Assembly (NCBI GenBank): GCA_044222005.1
Contig: JBGANY010000004.1
Span: 1 to 64,000, forward strand
Direction of reading: 5' to 3'
DNA from: Methylotenera_A sp044222005
GTDB taxonomy: Bacteria > Pseudomonadota > Gammaproteobacteria > Burkholderiales > Methylophilaceae
Length of the DNA: 64,000 nucleotides
The notes under the pieces were generated by a model. It was not told the origin of the DNA. It did no database searches and was given only the letters and a program-made list of their open reading frames with translations. Shown here one piece after another: positions 45,305 through 54,485 of this stretch (within the stretch, counting starts at the first letter, position 1; every line of letters starts with the position of its first letter). Made by a program: the position numbers and the translations under genes.

Positions 45305-45379
45305 GCACAGTCAGTGCTATACGTCAGAAAATAATCGCCTCGTGGTATCATTCCAGTAAATATCAGACTGGAGTTTTTC

Positions 45380-46591
45380 ATGCAAATCGGTTCACCTTTA
45401 ACGCCTTCCGCCACAAAAGTCATGCTGCTGGGCAGCGGCGAGCTGGGCAAAGAGGTCATTATCGCACTGCAACGTCTAGGGGTGGAAGTGATTGCGGTGG
45501 ATCGTTACGAGAATGCGCCAGGGCATCAAGTGGCGCACCGCGCTTACACCATTGATATGACCGATGCAGTGGCACTGAAGGCATTGGTGGCCGAAGAAAA
45601 ACCAGATTTAATTGTGCCGGAAATCGAGGCGCTGAATACCGATGCGCTGGCAGATATAGAGCGTGAAGGTTTGGCCACTGTCATTCCAACTGTTAAAGCC
45701 GTACAGCTCACCATGAACCGAGAAGGCATTCGCCGGCTGGCGGCGGAAGCTCTTAAATTACCTACTTCACCTTACGCATTCGCCCATAACTGTGAGGCCC
45801 TGCAGGCCGCCATTGATGGGGAAGGTGGCGACGCGGGGATTGGTTATCCGTGTTTTATCAAGCCGACCATGTCATCATCAGGCAAAGGCCAGTCGCGCGT
45901 AACGGAGAAATCGCAAGTACAGGCCGCCTGGGATTATGCTGCAACCGGGGGGCGCGTGAATCAGGGCGTGGTGATTGTGGAAGGCCAGATTGATTTTGAT
46001 TACGAAATTACCTTGCTGACCGTGCGCGCCAAAAATGCAGCAAGCGAGGTGCAAACTTATTTTTGTGAGCCGATTGGCCACGTACAAAAAAGCGGCGATT
46101 ACGTCGAAAGCTGGCAACCGCAGGCAATGACCGCCAATGCAATAAAAGCCGCGCAGCATGTGGCCAAAACCATCACAGATGCGCTTGGCGGGGTTGGATT
46201 GTTTGGCGTGGAGCTATTCGTTAAAGGCGATCAGGTATGGTTCAGCGAGGTAAGTCCACGCCCGCACGACACCGGCATGGTGACCATGTGTTCGCAAAGG
46301 TTGAGCGAATTTGAACTGCATGCGCGCGCGATTTTGGGCTTGCCGGTGGATGTGGCCATGACTAGCGCGGGCGCCAGCGCCGTGATTTATGGTGGCTCGG
46401 AGAGTAAAAACTTGAAATACGATGGCCTGGAAGCCGCTCTGACTGTGCCTTGCAGCGATGTGCGTTTATTCGGAAAACCGCAATCTTTTGCTAAACGCCG
46501 TATGGGCGTGGCACTGGCGACAGGCAAAGATACCGATGAGGCGAGAAGCCGTGCCAAGCTGGCGGCCAGCCTGGTAAAAACCAGCGACTAA
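45380..46591 (+). CDS. purT: Formate-dependent phosphoribosylglycinamide formyltransferase
   Basis: This 403-residue ATP-grasp enzyme formylates GAR with formate and ATP in purine synthesis, a useful route in a C1-using cell. VMLLGSGELGKEVIIALQRL is the N-terminal Rossmann start, and FIKPTMSSSGKGQS is the ATP-grasp loop. FGVELFVKGDQVWFSEVSPRP is the metal-binding region. Length agrees with E. coli PurT (392). RBS CTGGAG precedes the ATG. The haemoglobin gene starts 9 bp downstream. Confidence 0.96.
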   Translation: MQIGSPLTPSATKVMLLGSGELGKEVIIALQRLGVEVIAVDRYENAPGHQVAHRAYTIDMTDAVALKALVAEEKPDLIVPEIEALNTDALADIEREGLATVIPTVKAVQLTMNREGIRRLAAEALKLPTSPYAFAHNCEALQAAIDGEGGDAGIGYPCFIKPTMSSSGKGQSRVTEKSQVQAAWDYAATGGRVNQGVVIVEGQIDFDYEITLLTVRAKNAASEVQTYFCEPIGHVQKSGDYVESWQPQAMTANAIKAAQHVAKTITDALGGVGLFGVELFVKGDQVWFSEVSPRPHDTGMVTMCSQRLSEFELHARAILGLPVDVAMTSAGASAVIYGGSESKNLKYDGLEAALTVPCSDVRLFGKPQSFAKRRMGVALATGKDTDEARSRAKLAASLVKTSD

Positions 46592-46600
46592 GGCCAGCCG

Positions 46601-47020
46601 ATGCTGAATATGATCGAAGAAGCCGGCAGCAATAAATCCACCTTTTACGAACTGCTGGGTGGTGAACAAGGCGGAACAGAGAAAATCCGCACGCTGGTAG
46701 AAACCTTTTACGATGTGATGGATAGCGACCCCAGGGCCAAAGGTATCCGTGCCATGCACCAGGCGGATCTAACCAGCGCACGTGAGAAGCTGTTTATGTT
46801 CTTGATGGGCTGGACCGGCGGCCCGCAGCTTTACATCGAGCGTTACGGACACCCCATGCTGCGTCGCCGGCACATGCCATTTTCTATTGGCGAAAGTGAG
46901 CGCGACCAGTGGATGTACTGCATGATAAAAGCCATGCAGACCTTGAACTTTGAAGAAGACTTAATGATCAAGCTTGCCGAGCAGTTGTATGGCGTGGCTG
47001 ATTTTATGCGCAATCGATAA
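46601..47020 (+). CDS. Group 2 truncated haemoglobin (trHbO)
   Basis: This 139-residue globin has the 2-over-2 fold of group II truncated haemoglobins. The proximal His is in RRRHMPFSIG, and the conserved G8 Trp is in ESERDQWMYCM. TFYDVMDSDP and GWTGGPQLY are typical of the family. These proteins bind O2, peroxide or NO; the exact role is not known. The 9-bp gap to purT implies co-transcription. An internal ATG at 46610 is an alternative start. Confidence 0.92.
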   Translation: MLNMIEEAGSNKSTFYELLGGEQGGTEKIRTLVETFYDVMDSDPRAKGIRAMHQADLTSAREKLFMFLMGWTGGPQLYIERYGHPMLRRRHMPFSIGESERDQWMYCMIKAMQTLNFEEDLMIKLAEQLYGVADFMRNR

Positions 47021-47190
47021 GTTGAATTTCGGTATTCAAATTTGCAGACTTCACCAAGGCCGGCGATTTTAGATATACAATCTTAATTAATAACTTAGCG
47101 GCACACAGAGACATTACACATTATAAAAATAATAATATTAGTGCGGATGACTGGGCACATACAACAGGCCAGAGGCGGGGAAGGCGGGAG

Positions 47191-48903
47191 ATGAAAATTT
47201 TGGTTGCGGAAAATAACGAGAACTCAAAAGAAATAATAGAGCTAAATGAAGAAAAACAACGGCTTATTAAAAGTGAGGCGCGCTTTAGGGATTTTGCCGA
47301 GGCTTCAGCCGACTGGTTCTGGGAGTCGGATGAGCAACTGAGAATCAATGCGACCACAGGCGGGCCGGCAGGCTTGGGTTCTTATAGCCTGACTGACTTG
47401 GCGGAAGCTTGCCATAGCCACACGTCTAACGAAATGCTCAAAACCCTGCAGGAGCATAAACGCTTTGTGGATTATGTAGTGCATTTTACCGACGAGCAGG
47501 GCAAGCTGGCTTACTTGCGTATTTCCGGCAAGCCGGTATTTGAGGACGACGGCAGCTTTGCCGGCTATCGTGGCGTCGGGCGCGATGTGAGTGAAATTGT
47601 GGCGCTCAATCGTAAAGTAGAGTTTCTGGCGTCGCATGACGAATTGACGGGTTTGCCAAACCGCAGCTTGTTCAGACAAAGGTTGGAACATGCCATCGCC
47701 AAGGCCGCACGCACCGGGCAGCAGGTGCTGCTGCTGTTTTTTGATCTGGATCGCTTCAAATTAATCAACGATACACTTGGGCATGAGGCGGGCGACCAGT
47801 TGCTGATCATGGCGACCAAGCGCATTACCGAGAAGGCGCGCGCTACCGACATTCTATGCCGGCTGGGGGGCGATGAGTTTGTGATGTTGATGGAGGGCGC
47901 TTCTCCGCAGGATGGGCATCGTCTGGTGCGCGATATCATCGCTGCGTTTTCAACCCCATTTGAAATTCTGCAGCAGCGTGTGTATTGCACTACGAGTATC
48001 GGCGTGAGCGTGTATCCCGATGATACACAGGATCCGCAAACATTGGTGGTGTATGCGGATTTGGCGATGTATCGTGCCAAACAGAATGGCCGCAACGATT
48101 TCGAGTTTTATACCAGCAACCTGAATTTTATTGCGCACCAATGGCTGGATATGGAAAACGGCATTCGTCATGCGCTGACAGAAAACCAGTTTTTTGTGCT
48201 GTTCCAGCCGCAAATAGAAAATGATAAAAATCAGTTAGTCGGCATGGAGGCATTGCTGCGCTGGCGGCATCCGGAGCGCGGCTTAATTCCGCCACTAGAG
48301 TTTATTAAAATTGCTGAGCAATCGTCATTAATCAACCAGATTGGCGAGTGGGTAATGGATGTGACCTGTGCAAAAATTCGTGCCTGGCTGGACAAGGGCT
48401 TAAATGTGCCGCGTGTTTCTGTCAATATTTCGGCGCGTCATCTGCGCTCGGAGAGCCTGGTCAAAATGCTGAACTCGGTCACGGATAAATACGGCATATC
48501 CCCACACATGATGTGCATCGAAATTACCGAACATGCGCTGCTGGAAGAGGGCGACACGGTCAAGAAGAACATGCGTCAAATCAAAGAGGCTGGTTTCGGC
48601 ATCTCTCTGGATGATTTTGGCATGGGGCATTCATCGCTGCTGTATCTCAAACGCTGGGCGGTGGATGAGGTGAAAATTGACCGCTCTTTTGTGGATGGAC
48701 TGGTAAGCAGTGCGGAAGACCGTGTTATTGTAAAAGCGATTGTGGCCTTGGGTGACGCGCTGGGCCTGCAGTTGGTGGGCGAGGGCGTAGAAAACCAGTT
48801 ACAGGCGGATATTCTTTCGGAGAGCGGCTGTAAAAATGTGCAGGGCTATTTTTACTCGCCGCCGATTGAAGCAAAAGAGATGGAAATCTGGCTTAAAAGA
48901 TAG
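47191..48903 (+). CDS. PAS-GGDEF-EAL c-di-GMP signalling protein
   Basis: This 570-residue cytosolic protein has an N-terminal coiled coil, a PAS domain (about 30-135, with ASADWFWESDEQLRI and GYRGVGRDVSE), a GGDEF domain and an EAL domain. GGDEF is intact in LCRLGGDEFVML, with I-site RATD five residues before it. The EAL motif is intact in GMEALLRWRHPE, and loop 6 has ISLDDFGMGHSSL. It could make or degrade c-di-GMP; many such tandems work mainly as phosphodiesterases. No membrane helix is present, so the PAS domain reads a cytosolic cue. The start ATG 47191 is close to a G-rich SD. Confidence 0.9.
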   Translation: MKILVAENNENSKEIIELNEEKQRLIKSEARFRDFAEASADWFWESDEQLRINATTGGPAGLGSYSLTDLAEACHSHTSNEMLKTLQEHKRFVDYVVHFTDEQGKLAYLRISGKPVFEDDGSFAGYRGVGRDVSEIVALNRKVEFLASHDELTGLPNRSLFRQRLEHAIAKAARTGQQVLLLFFDLDRFKLINDTLGHEAGDQLLIMATKRITEKARATDILCRLGGDEFVMLMEGASPQDGHRLVRDIIAAFSTPFEILQQRVYCTTSIGVSVYPDDTQDPQTLVVYADLAMYRAKQNGRNDFEFYTSNLNFIAHQWLDMENGIRHALTENQFFVLFQPQIENDKNQLVGMEALLRWRHPERGLIPPLEFIKIAEQSSLINQIGEWVMDVTCAKIRAWLDKGLNVPRVSVNISARHLRSESLVKMLNSVTDKYGISPHMMCIEITEHALLEEGDTVKKNMRQIKEAGFGISLDDFGMGHSSLLYLKRWAVDEVKIDRSFVDGLVSSAEDRVIVKAIVALGDALGLQLVGEGVENQLQADILSESGCKNVQGYFYSPPIEAKEMEIWLKR

Positions 48904-48908
48904 GCCTG

Positions 48909-50233
48909 CTATTTGTTAAGTTTCGGGCTGCCTGATTTTAAGCCGCCCAGCAATGCTGCAATTGGCGTCTTGCGCGCACTGCTTACGCTGCTGATGACCT
49001 TGCTGCTGCTGTTTGCAGCAGGTTCGTAAGGCTTGTCAAACCAGGGGTCCGCAGAGGGCTTGCGCGCTGTCTGGCGCGGTTTGGCTCTGTTTGATTCAAT
49101 GGCATGATCTTCATCGCGCTTGGCAGACTCACGCGTGGCGCGGTGACTGGCTTTGCGCGCGCTGGCCTTTATTTCCGCTTTTTCTTTATCAATCGTGCGT
49201 TTGATAAGCTTTTCGATTTCTGCCAGATATTTTTCTTCGTCTTCACACACCAGTGAAATCGCCACACCACTCGCACCAGCACGACCTGTGCGGCCGATAC
49301 GGTGCACGTAATCTTCCGGTGCGCTCGGAATTTCGTAATTAATCACCATAGGCAACTGGTCAATATCCAGACCGCGCGCGGCAACATCAGTGGCAACCAG
49401 GGCCGTGATTTTGCCTGCTTTAAACGCATCCAGCGCTTCGATGCGTTCTTTCTGGCTTTTATCGCCATGAATCGCATCGGCTGCGATGCCTTCCTTCTGC
49501 AAGGCACGGCTCAAGCGGCTGGCAGTAAGTTTGGTCTTGGTGAAAATAATGACTTGCTTGCTGTCGTCGGCCTGCAGCAGTTGCGTGAGCAGCGCCTGCT
49601 TTCGTCTGCCAGCTTTTTAATCTCGTTTGAAAAAGTCGCTGAGAACATCAGGTTTTGGCGCTGTTTGGGCAGCAAAGCCAGAATGCGCTTCAAATCCGGC
49701 ATAAAGCCCATGTCCAGCATTCTGTCGGCTTCGTCCAATACCAGAATTTGTACCTGGCCTAAGTTGAGCGTTTTTTGCTCTACGTGATCAAGCAACCTGC
49801 CGGGTGTCGCGACCAGCACTTCCACACCAGTTTTTAAGTGCGGCGTTTGCGTTTTGATGTCTACGCCGCCAAACACCACCAGGCTGCGCAGGGCGGTGTG
49901 CTTGGCGTAAACCCTGATACTTTCCTCAACCTGAATCGCCAACTCACGCGTTGGCGTCAATACCAACGCGCGTATCGGGTGTTTTGCAGGTGATGTGCTG
50001 CTGCTGGCAAGCGGCAACAGTTTTTGCAAAATCGGTAACGCGAATGCCGCCGTTTTGCCTGTGCCGGTCTGCGCGCCTGCCATTAAATCCATGCCTTGCA
50101 AAGCCAAAGGAATGGCCTTGGCTTGTATTGGCGTGGGTATCGTGTAGCCAGTCTCGCTAACCGCCTTTAGTAAAGGGGCTGCGAGGCCTAGCATGTCAAA
50201 TTTGATTTCTGTAGTAGTGGTCATCGTTTCCAT
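48909..50233 (-). pseudogene. rhlE: RhlE-type DEAD-box RNA helicase, internally deleted and frameshifted
   Basis: The N-terminal RecA domain reads from ATG 50233: Walker A AQTGTGKT, PTRELA, DEAD in LVLDEADRMLDMG, SAT in MFSATFS. It stays in frame to KKLADES near 49610, then enters a wrong frame. The C-terminal domain is in another frame, as recovered by translating KQALLTQLLQADDSKQ then VIIFTKTK, followed by LVATDVAARGLDI and HRIGRTGRAG. Compared with the intact paralogue at 50243-52054, about 31 residues linking the two RecA domains are missing. This fits a deletion of 3n+1 bases near 94 bp. The Lys/Arg-rich tail is kept. An assembly error is not excluded. It lies 9 bp downstream of the intact helicase gene. 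Confidence 0.88.
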
Positions 50234-50242
50234 TAAATTGGT

Positions 50243-52054
50243 TTATGCAAAACTACGTGAGCGTCTAGGACTAGCATCGCCACCACTACGGCCTGTGCTG
50301 GCGCTTGAGCTTCCGCTAGAAGCAGGGCGGTCATTGTTGCGTTGAGGACGTGGATTACCAAATTTTTCGCCAGTGGCTACACGAGGTACATCGCCACGAG
50401 GCGCAGAACGACCGCCTTCGCTACGATTAGGACGTGCGCCAAAACTGCCTTCAGGCTTGCGTGCATAAGATTTTGGTGTAGCGCCTCTATCATTAGAAGC
50501 TCTGTCGCCATTACTTTTTCCGCCAAAGCCTTTGCTTAATTCTCGTGCAAATTGCATATCGGTATCTTTAGTATAGCTGCGGCTGTTGCCGTTAATTTCG
50601 GTGGGTTTTGATTCACGATTACCGGCAGATTCGTTATTGGTAAAACGCTCAACATTGCGCACTGGTCTATCAGATCTATCAGCAAATGTGCGACCTTGTG
50701 GTCTGTCGCTAGATTTAAAGTCGCCTCTGTCGTTTGATTTATGGTTAGGTCTACCGCTTGGTTTTTCACCCATGATACGGTCGCCAAAACTAGCGCGATT
50801 ATTATCGCGCGGTTGATAACCGCCGCGACCGCCAGGTGTGTGAGATCTTTCATTGCGGTTCGATCTTTCTGAGCCACGACTGCTGCCAGATTTACCCGGA
50901 GCGCTATCCATCTTCATGGCACGCTTTGGCTCAAAACCTTCAATCACTGCGGCTTCCAGACGCTGGCCCGTGAATTGTTCGATTTTACGCAGGATGTGTC
51001 GATCCATATTGGACGCGAATGAGATCGCCACTCCAGTATTGTTGGCGCGGCCGGTACGGCCGATGCGGTGCACATAATCCTCGGCAAATTTTGGCAAGTC
51101 GTAATTAATCACATGGCTGATGCCTTGTACGTCAATGCCGCGCGCAGCGACATCGGTTGCGACCAGCACTTTGACATCACCATGACGCAGTTTAGTGAGT
51201 GTACGGTTACGCGCGCTCTGGGTCATGTCGCCATGCAGCGCGGCAGTCTTGTGGCCGGCGGCGTATAAGTCTTCTGCCAGCACGTCAGCATGGCGCTTGG
51301 TACTGGTGAAGATAATGGCTTGGTTTACATCTGGAGCAATCAATAGATGTTCAAGCAATTTGTTCTTGTGCGTCATGTCGTCAACGAAATGTAAGCGCTG
51401 CTCAATGTTGGCGTGCTTTTCTTTTTGACCGGCCACTTGAATGGTCACCGGATTGCGTAAGAACTGTTTCGCGATATGGCCGATGCCATCTAAAGTGGCT
51501 GAGAATAACAGGGTTTGGCGTTCGGCGGGCAATGCCGCGCAAATGCGCTCTACATCGGGCATAAAGCCCATGTCCAGCATGCGGTCAGCTTCATCAAGCA
51601 CCAGCATCTGCAGGCGGCTTAGATCGATGCGACCGCGTTCCATATGGTCGATAAAGCGGCCAGGCGTAGCGACTAGAATATCCAATGGCTGTGACAGCAA
51701 TTTATTTTGTAATGGGTAAGGCATGCCACCCACGATGCTCACGGTGCGGGCACGGATGTATTTGCCGTATTTGCGTGCTGCTTCATTCACCTGCGCAGCC
51801 AGTTCGCGTGTTGGTGTAAGCACCAGAATGCGTGGGCCACGGCTTTTGGATTCGTGAGGCGTGGCTAATAAGTTAAGCGCAGGCAAGGTAAATGCAGCGG
51901 TTTTACCGGTGCCGGTTTGGGCAGAGGCCAGAATATCACGGCCGGCTAATACTTCAGGTATCGCCTGTGCCTGGATCGGCGTAGGCGTGTCATAACCTGC
52001 TTCAGTAACCGCGCGCAGGATGGATGGGTGTAGATTTAATAATTCAAAAGACAA
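50243..52054 (-). CDS. RhlE-type DEAD-box RNA helicase (intact)
   Basis: This 603-residue RNA helicase has all motifs: Q-motif PTPIQ, AQTGTGKT, PTRELA, DEAD in LDEADRMLDMGFM, SAT, FTSTKRH, VATDVAARGID and HRIGRTGRA. From about residue 385 a long disordered Arg/Gly/Asn/Ser-rich tail follows (RGGYQPRDNN, PRGDVPRV), typical of RNA-binding DEAD-box tails. The start is TTG 52054 because the family N-terminus is SFELLNLHPSIL and the RBS AAAGGGA lies just upstream. The ATG at 52099 would add a non-homologous peptide across a hairpin. Its 5' leader contains structured elements. Cold-shock or ribosome-assembly function is inferred. Confidence 0.92.
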   Translation of the reverse strand: MSFELLNLHPSILRAVTEAGYDTPTPIQAQAIPEVLAGRDILASAQTGTGKTAAFTLPALNLLATPHESKSRGPRILVLTPTRELAAQVNEAARKYGKYIRARTVSIVGGMPYPLQNKLLSQPLDILVATPGRFIDHMERGRIDLSRLQMLVLDEADRMLDMGFMPDVERICAALPAERQTLLFSATLDGIGHIAKQFLRNPVTIQVAGQKEKHANIEQRLHFVDDMTHKNKLLEHLLIAPDVNQAIIFTSTKRHADVLAEDLYAAGHKTAALHGDMTQSARNRTLTKLRHGDVKVLVATDVAARGIDVQGISHVINYDLPKFAEDYVHRIGRTGRANNTGVAISFASNMDRHILRKIEQFTGQRLEAAVIEGFEPKRAMKMDSAPGKSGSSRGSERSNRNERSHTPGGRGGYQPRDNNRASFGDRIMGEKPSGRPNHKSNDRGDFKSSDRPQGRTFADRSDRPVRNVERFTNNESAGNRESKPTEINGNSRSYTKDTDMQFARELSKGFGGKSNGDRASNDRGATPKSYARKPEGSFGARPNRSEGGRSAPRGDVPRVATGEKFGNPRPQRNNDRPASSGSSSASTGRSGGDASPRRSRSFA

Positions 52055-52070
52055 AACAGTCCCTTTCTTA

Positions 52071-52093
52071 GTTATCACCAATAAAGTGATAAC
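52071..52093 (-). promoter_or_regulatory. Hairpin in the DEAD-box mRNA leader
   Basis: A perfect 8-bp inverted repeat GTTATCAC / GTGATAAC encloses a 7-nt loop. In the mRNA it ends about 4-5 nt before the RBS of the DEAD-box gene. It may be an RNA hairpin that tunes translation (including temperature) or a DNA operator. Confidence 0.5.
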
Positions 52094-52220
52094 CAACATA
52101 AGTCGAACAAAAAGGGCGCAAGCAAATCAAGTATGCTGAGAGTTTCAACATAAACGCAAAAGCAATCAATTAAAAAGCTTTATTTACCAGCGCACGGGCA
52201 TAGCCGCTAACCAGTAAAAG

Positions 52221-52255
52221 ATAGATTTTATGTAAATTAAAATTTACCAATCTAT
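52221..52255. promoter_or_regulatory. Bipartite inverted repeat in divergent region
   Basis: Outer arms ATAGATT / AATCTAT (7 bp) and inner arms GTAAAT / ATTTAC (6 bp) can form one 35-nt hairpin with a 4/1 internal bulge and a TAAA loop. It could be a leader element of the minus-strand helicase transcript or an operator; AT-richness lowers certainty. Confidence 0.4.
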
Positions 52256-52422
52256 TGATAGTCACTTCAAAATTTCACGAGTGACAATGGGTCAGGGCGA
52301 TGAATCTAAAACTTTTATAAAGTTCTAAAGTTGCGCGCAGTATAACCATTTAATTTCTAAAGTCAAATTTAAATGTACGAAGTGTGTTAAAATCGCGCCC
52401 TTTCAAACATTTGGCAGTTCAC

Positions 52423-54231
52423 ATGGCTCGTAATTTAAGAAACATCGCAATCATCGCCCACGTTGACCACGGTAAAACCACCATGGTCGATAAACTTCTG
52501 CAACAGGCAGGCACGTTCGCTTCGCATCAGGCCGTGACCGAGCGGGTGATGGACAGCAACGATCTTGAAAGAGAGCGCGGAATTACGATTCTCGCCAAAA
52601 ATACGGCGGTAAACTATGAAGGCACGCACATCAATATTGTAGACACGCCAGGCCATGCCGACTTCGGCGGCGAGGTAGAGCGCGTACTGGGCATGGTGGA
52701 CGGCGTAGTGCTGTTGGTGGATGCAGTAGAAGGCCCGATGCCACAAACGCGCTTCGTCACCAAAAAGGCTTTGGCACTGGGGTTGAAGCCAATCGTGGTG
52801 ATTAATAAAGTAGACCGCCCGGGCGCACGTCCGGATTGGGTGATTAATCATACTTTTGATTTGTTTGCCAATTTGGGTGCAACGGACGAACAACTGGATT
52901 TCCCGGTGGTATATGCCTCCGCACTCAACGGCTTTGCAACGCTGGACATGAAAACGCCTAGCGACACCATGCGCCCGTTATTTGAAACGATTCTAAGTCA
53001 TGTGGCGCCGCCAGAAGGTGACCCGGACGCACCATTACAATTACAGATTTCCGCCTTGGATTACTCTACCTACACAGGCCGCCTGGGTGTGGGCCGTGTG
53101 CGTAATGGCCGTATCAAGCCTGGCCAAGTGGTGGCGGTGATGCGTGAAGACGAGCAGATTGCACAAGGCCGCATTAACCAGGTGCTGGGCTTTAGAGGCC
53201 TGGAGCGTGTGCCGGTAGAAGAAGCTGAAGCAGGCGATATCGTGATTGTTTCAGGTCTGGAAGATATCGGTATTGGCTTTACCATTGCAGACCGCGACAA
53301 ACCGGTAGGATTGCCGCATTTGGGCGTAGATGAGCCGACGCTGACCATGGACTTTATGGTGAATACATCGCCATTGGCCGGCACAGAAGGCAAATTCGTG
53401 ACTTCACGCCAGATCCGTGATCGCCTGACTAAAGAGCTGCTGGTCAATGTAGCGCTGCGGGTAGAAGATACGCAGGACGCCGATGTGTTCCGCGTTTCCG
53501 GCCGCGGTGAATTGCACTTGACGATTCTGCTTGAAAATATGCGCCGCGAAGGCTTTGAAATAGCAGTAGGCAAACCGCGCGTAGTCTACCGAGAAATTAA
53601 CGGCGAAAAATGTGAGCCATACGAGATTTTAACGGTGGATCTGGAAGATGAAAATCAAGGTGCGGTGATGGAGGAGCTGGGTCGCCGCCGTGGTGAAATG
53701 CAGAATATGGAATCGGATGGCAATGGTCGTACGCGCTTGGAATATAAAATCCCGGCGCGTGGCTTGATTGGCTTTCAAGGCGAATTCTTAACCATGACGC
53801 GCGGTACAGGCCTGATGGCACATATTTTTGACGAATATGCGCCTGTCAAACCGGATATGCCTGGCCGTCGCAATGGCGTGCTGATTTCGGCCGAACATGG
53901 TGAAGCAGTGGCTTACGCGCTCTGGAAACTGCAGGATCGCGGCAGAATGTTCGCTGTGCCGGGCGATAAACTTTATGAAGGCATGATCATCGGCATCCAC
54001 AGCCGCGATAACGATTTAATCGTGAATCCGATCAAAGGCAAGCAACTTACCAACGTGCGTGCTTCCGGTACCGATGAAGCGGTGCGTCTGGTGCCGCCAG
54101 TGGCCTTAACGCTGGAATCTGCAGTAGAGTTTATTGACGATGACGAGCTGGTGGAAATTACGCCAAAAAACATTCGTATCCGTAAACGCTTTTTGTTGGA
54201 GCATGAGCGCAAACGTGCAATGAAAGAGTAA
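52423..54231 (+). CDS. typA: Translational GTPase TypA/BipA
   Basis: This 602-residue ribosome-binding GTPase assists 50S assembly, especially under cold or stress. G1 is AHVDHGKTT (12-20), ERERGITILAKN is switch I, DTPGHADFGGEVERVL is G3, and NKVDRPGA is G4. The EF-G-like C-terminal domains and the BipA-specific end (NIRIRKRFLLEHERKRAMKE) are complete. ATG 52423 gives the family start MARNLRNIAIIAH; an earlier start at 52384 would add 13 foreign residues. A strong terminator follows. Confidence 0.97.
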   Translation: MARNLRNIAIIAHVDHGKTTMVDKLLQQAGTFASHQAVTERVMDSNDLERERGITILAKNTAVNYEGTHINIVDTPGHADFGGEVERVLGMVDGVVLLVDAVEGPMPQTRFVTKKALALGLKPIVVINKVDRPGARPDWVINHTFDLFANLGATDEQLDFPVVYASALNGFATLDMKTPSDTMRPLFETILSHVAPPEGDPDAPLQLQISALDYSTYTGRLGVGRVRNGRIKPGQVVAVMREDEQIAQGRINQVLGFRGLERVPVEEAEAGDIVIVSGLEDIGIGFTIADRDKPVGLPHLGVDEPTLTMDFMVNTSPLAGTEGKFVTSRQIRDRLTKELLVNVALRVEDTQDADVFRVSGRGELHLTILLENMRREGFEIAVGKPRVVYREINGEKCEPYEILTVDLEDENQGAVMEELGRRRGEMQNMESDGNGRTRLEYKIPARGLIGFQGEFLTMTRGTGLMAHIFDEYAPVKPDMPGRRNGVLISAEHGEAVAYALWKLQDRGRMFAVPGDKLYEGMIIGIHSRDNDLIVNPIKGKQLTNVRASGTDEAVRLVPPVALTLESAVEFIDDDELVEITPKNIRIRKRFLLEHERKRAMKE

Positions 54232-54232
54232 T

Positions 54233-54260
54233 AAAAAAGCCAGCATAAGCTGGCTTTTTT
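54233..54260 (+). terminator. typA terminator
   Basis: A perfect 12-bp stem AAAAAAGCCAGC / GCTGGCTTTTTT with loop ATAA starts immediately after the typA stop. It shares the GCCAGC/GCTGGC stem with the terminator at 25089. Confidence 0.92.
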
Positions 54261-54271
54261 ACTTTTAATTT

Positions 54272-54295
54272 AAAAACTAGCATGCTAGTTTTTTT
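54272..54295 (-). terminator. tRNA-Ser terminator
   Basis: AAAAACTAGCATGCTAGTTTTT is a perfect palindrome with a CATG tip, directly after the CCA end of the minus-strand tRNA. The following T-run on the minus strand fits intrinsic termination, and the plus strand is served too. Confidence 0.8.
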
Positions 54296-54385
54296 GGCGG
54301 AAAGGGAGGGATTTGAACCCTCGATACGTTATGAACGTATGCCGGATTTCGAGTCCGGTGCATTCAACCACTCTGCCACCTTTCC
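54295..54385 (-). tRNA. tRNA-Ser (anticodon CGA)
   Basis: A 91-nt class II tRNA with long variable arm and encoded CCA. The acceptor GGAAAGG pairs with CCTTTCC plus discriminator G. The anticodon stem CCGGA/TCCGG encloses CTCGAAA (anticodon CGA, reading UCG). A variable-arm stem ATACGTT/AACGTAT is present, and the T-arm is GAGGG/CCCTC with TTCAAAT. It lies between typA and the ybiT-like gene. Confidence 0.97.
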
Positions 54386-54411
54386 AAATCGCTTTAAATG
54401 ACTAATAATGG

Positions 54412-54456
54412 ATGCTCTGCAATCTAATATCCATGCGGGTCGCAGGGCATGTCTTT
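54412..54456. repeat. Dispersed hairpin repeat, copy C
   Basis: Arms ATGCTCTGC (54412-54420) and GCAGGGCAT (54442-54450) pair over 9 bp with one G-U. They enclose a loop with core TAATATCCATGCGGG. The flanks match copy A in the same direction, while the core is inverted relative to copy A. It lies between tRNA-Ser and the ABC-F gene, downstream of both. Confidence 0.65.
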
Positions 54457-54485
54457 TGGGGCCGTCATATACCCTTACGCTAAGC

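Larger units (their letters stand above)
52055..52422. promoter_or_regulatory. 368-bp divergent intergenic region between DEAD-box gene and typA
   Basis: This is the only gap over 300 bp. It is AT-rich and contains two strong inverted repeats, described separately: one abutting the DEAD-box RBS (52071-52093) and one mid-region (52221-52255). The rest shows AT-rich promoter-like sequence, e.g. TTAAAAT (52387-52393) before typA. No conserved coding frame or known riboswitch was seen. Confidence 0.6.

Noticed and set aside
48909..52054. The two DEAD-box genes as a recent tandem duplication.
   Set aside because: The proteins differ widely along both RecA domains and in their tails; at best an old duplication.
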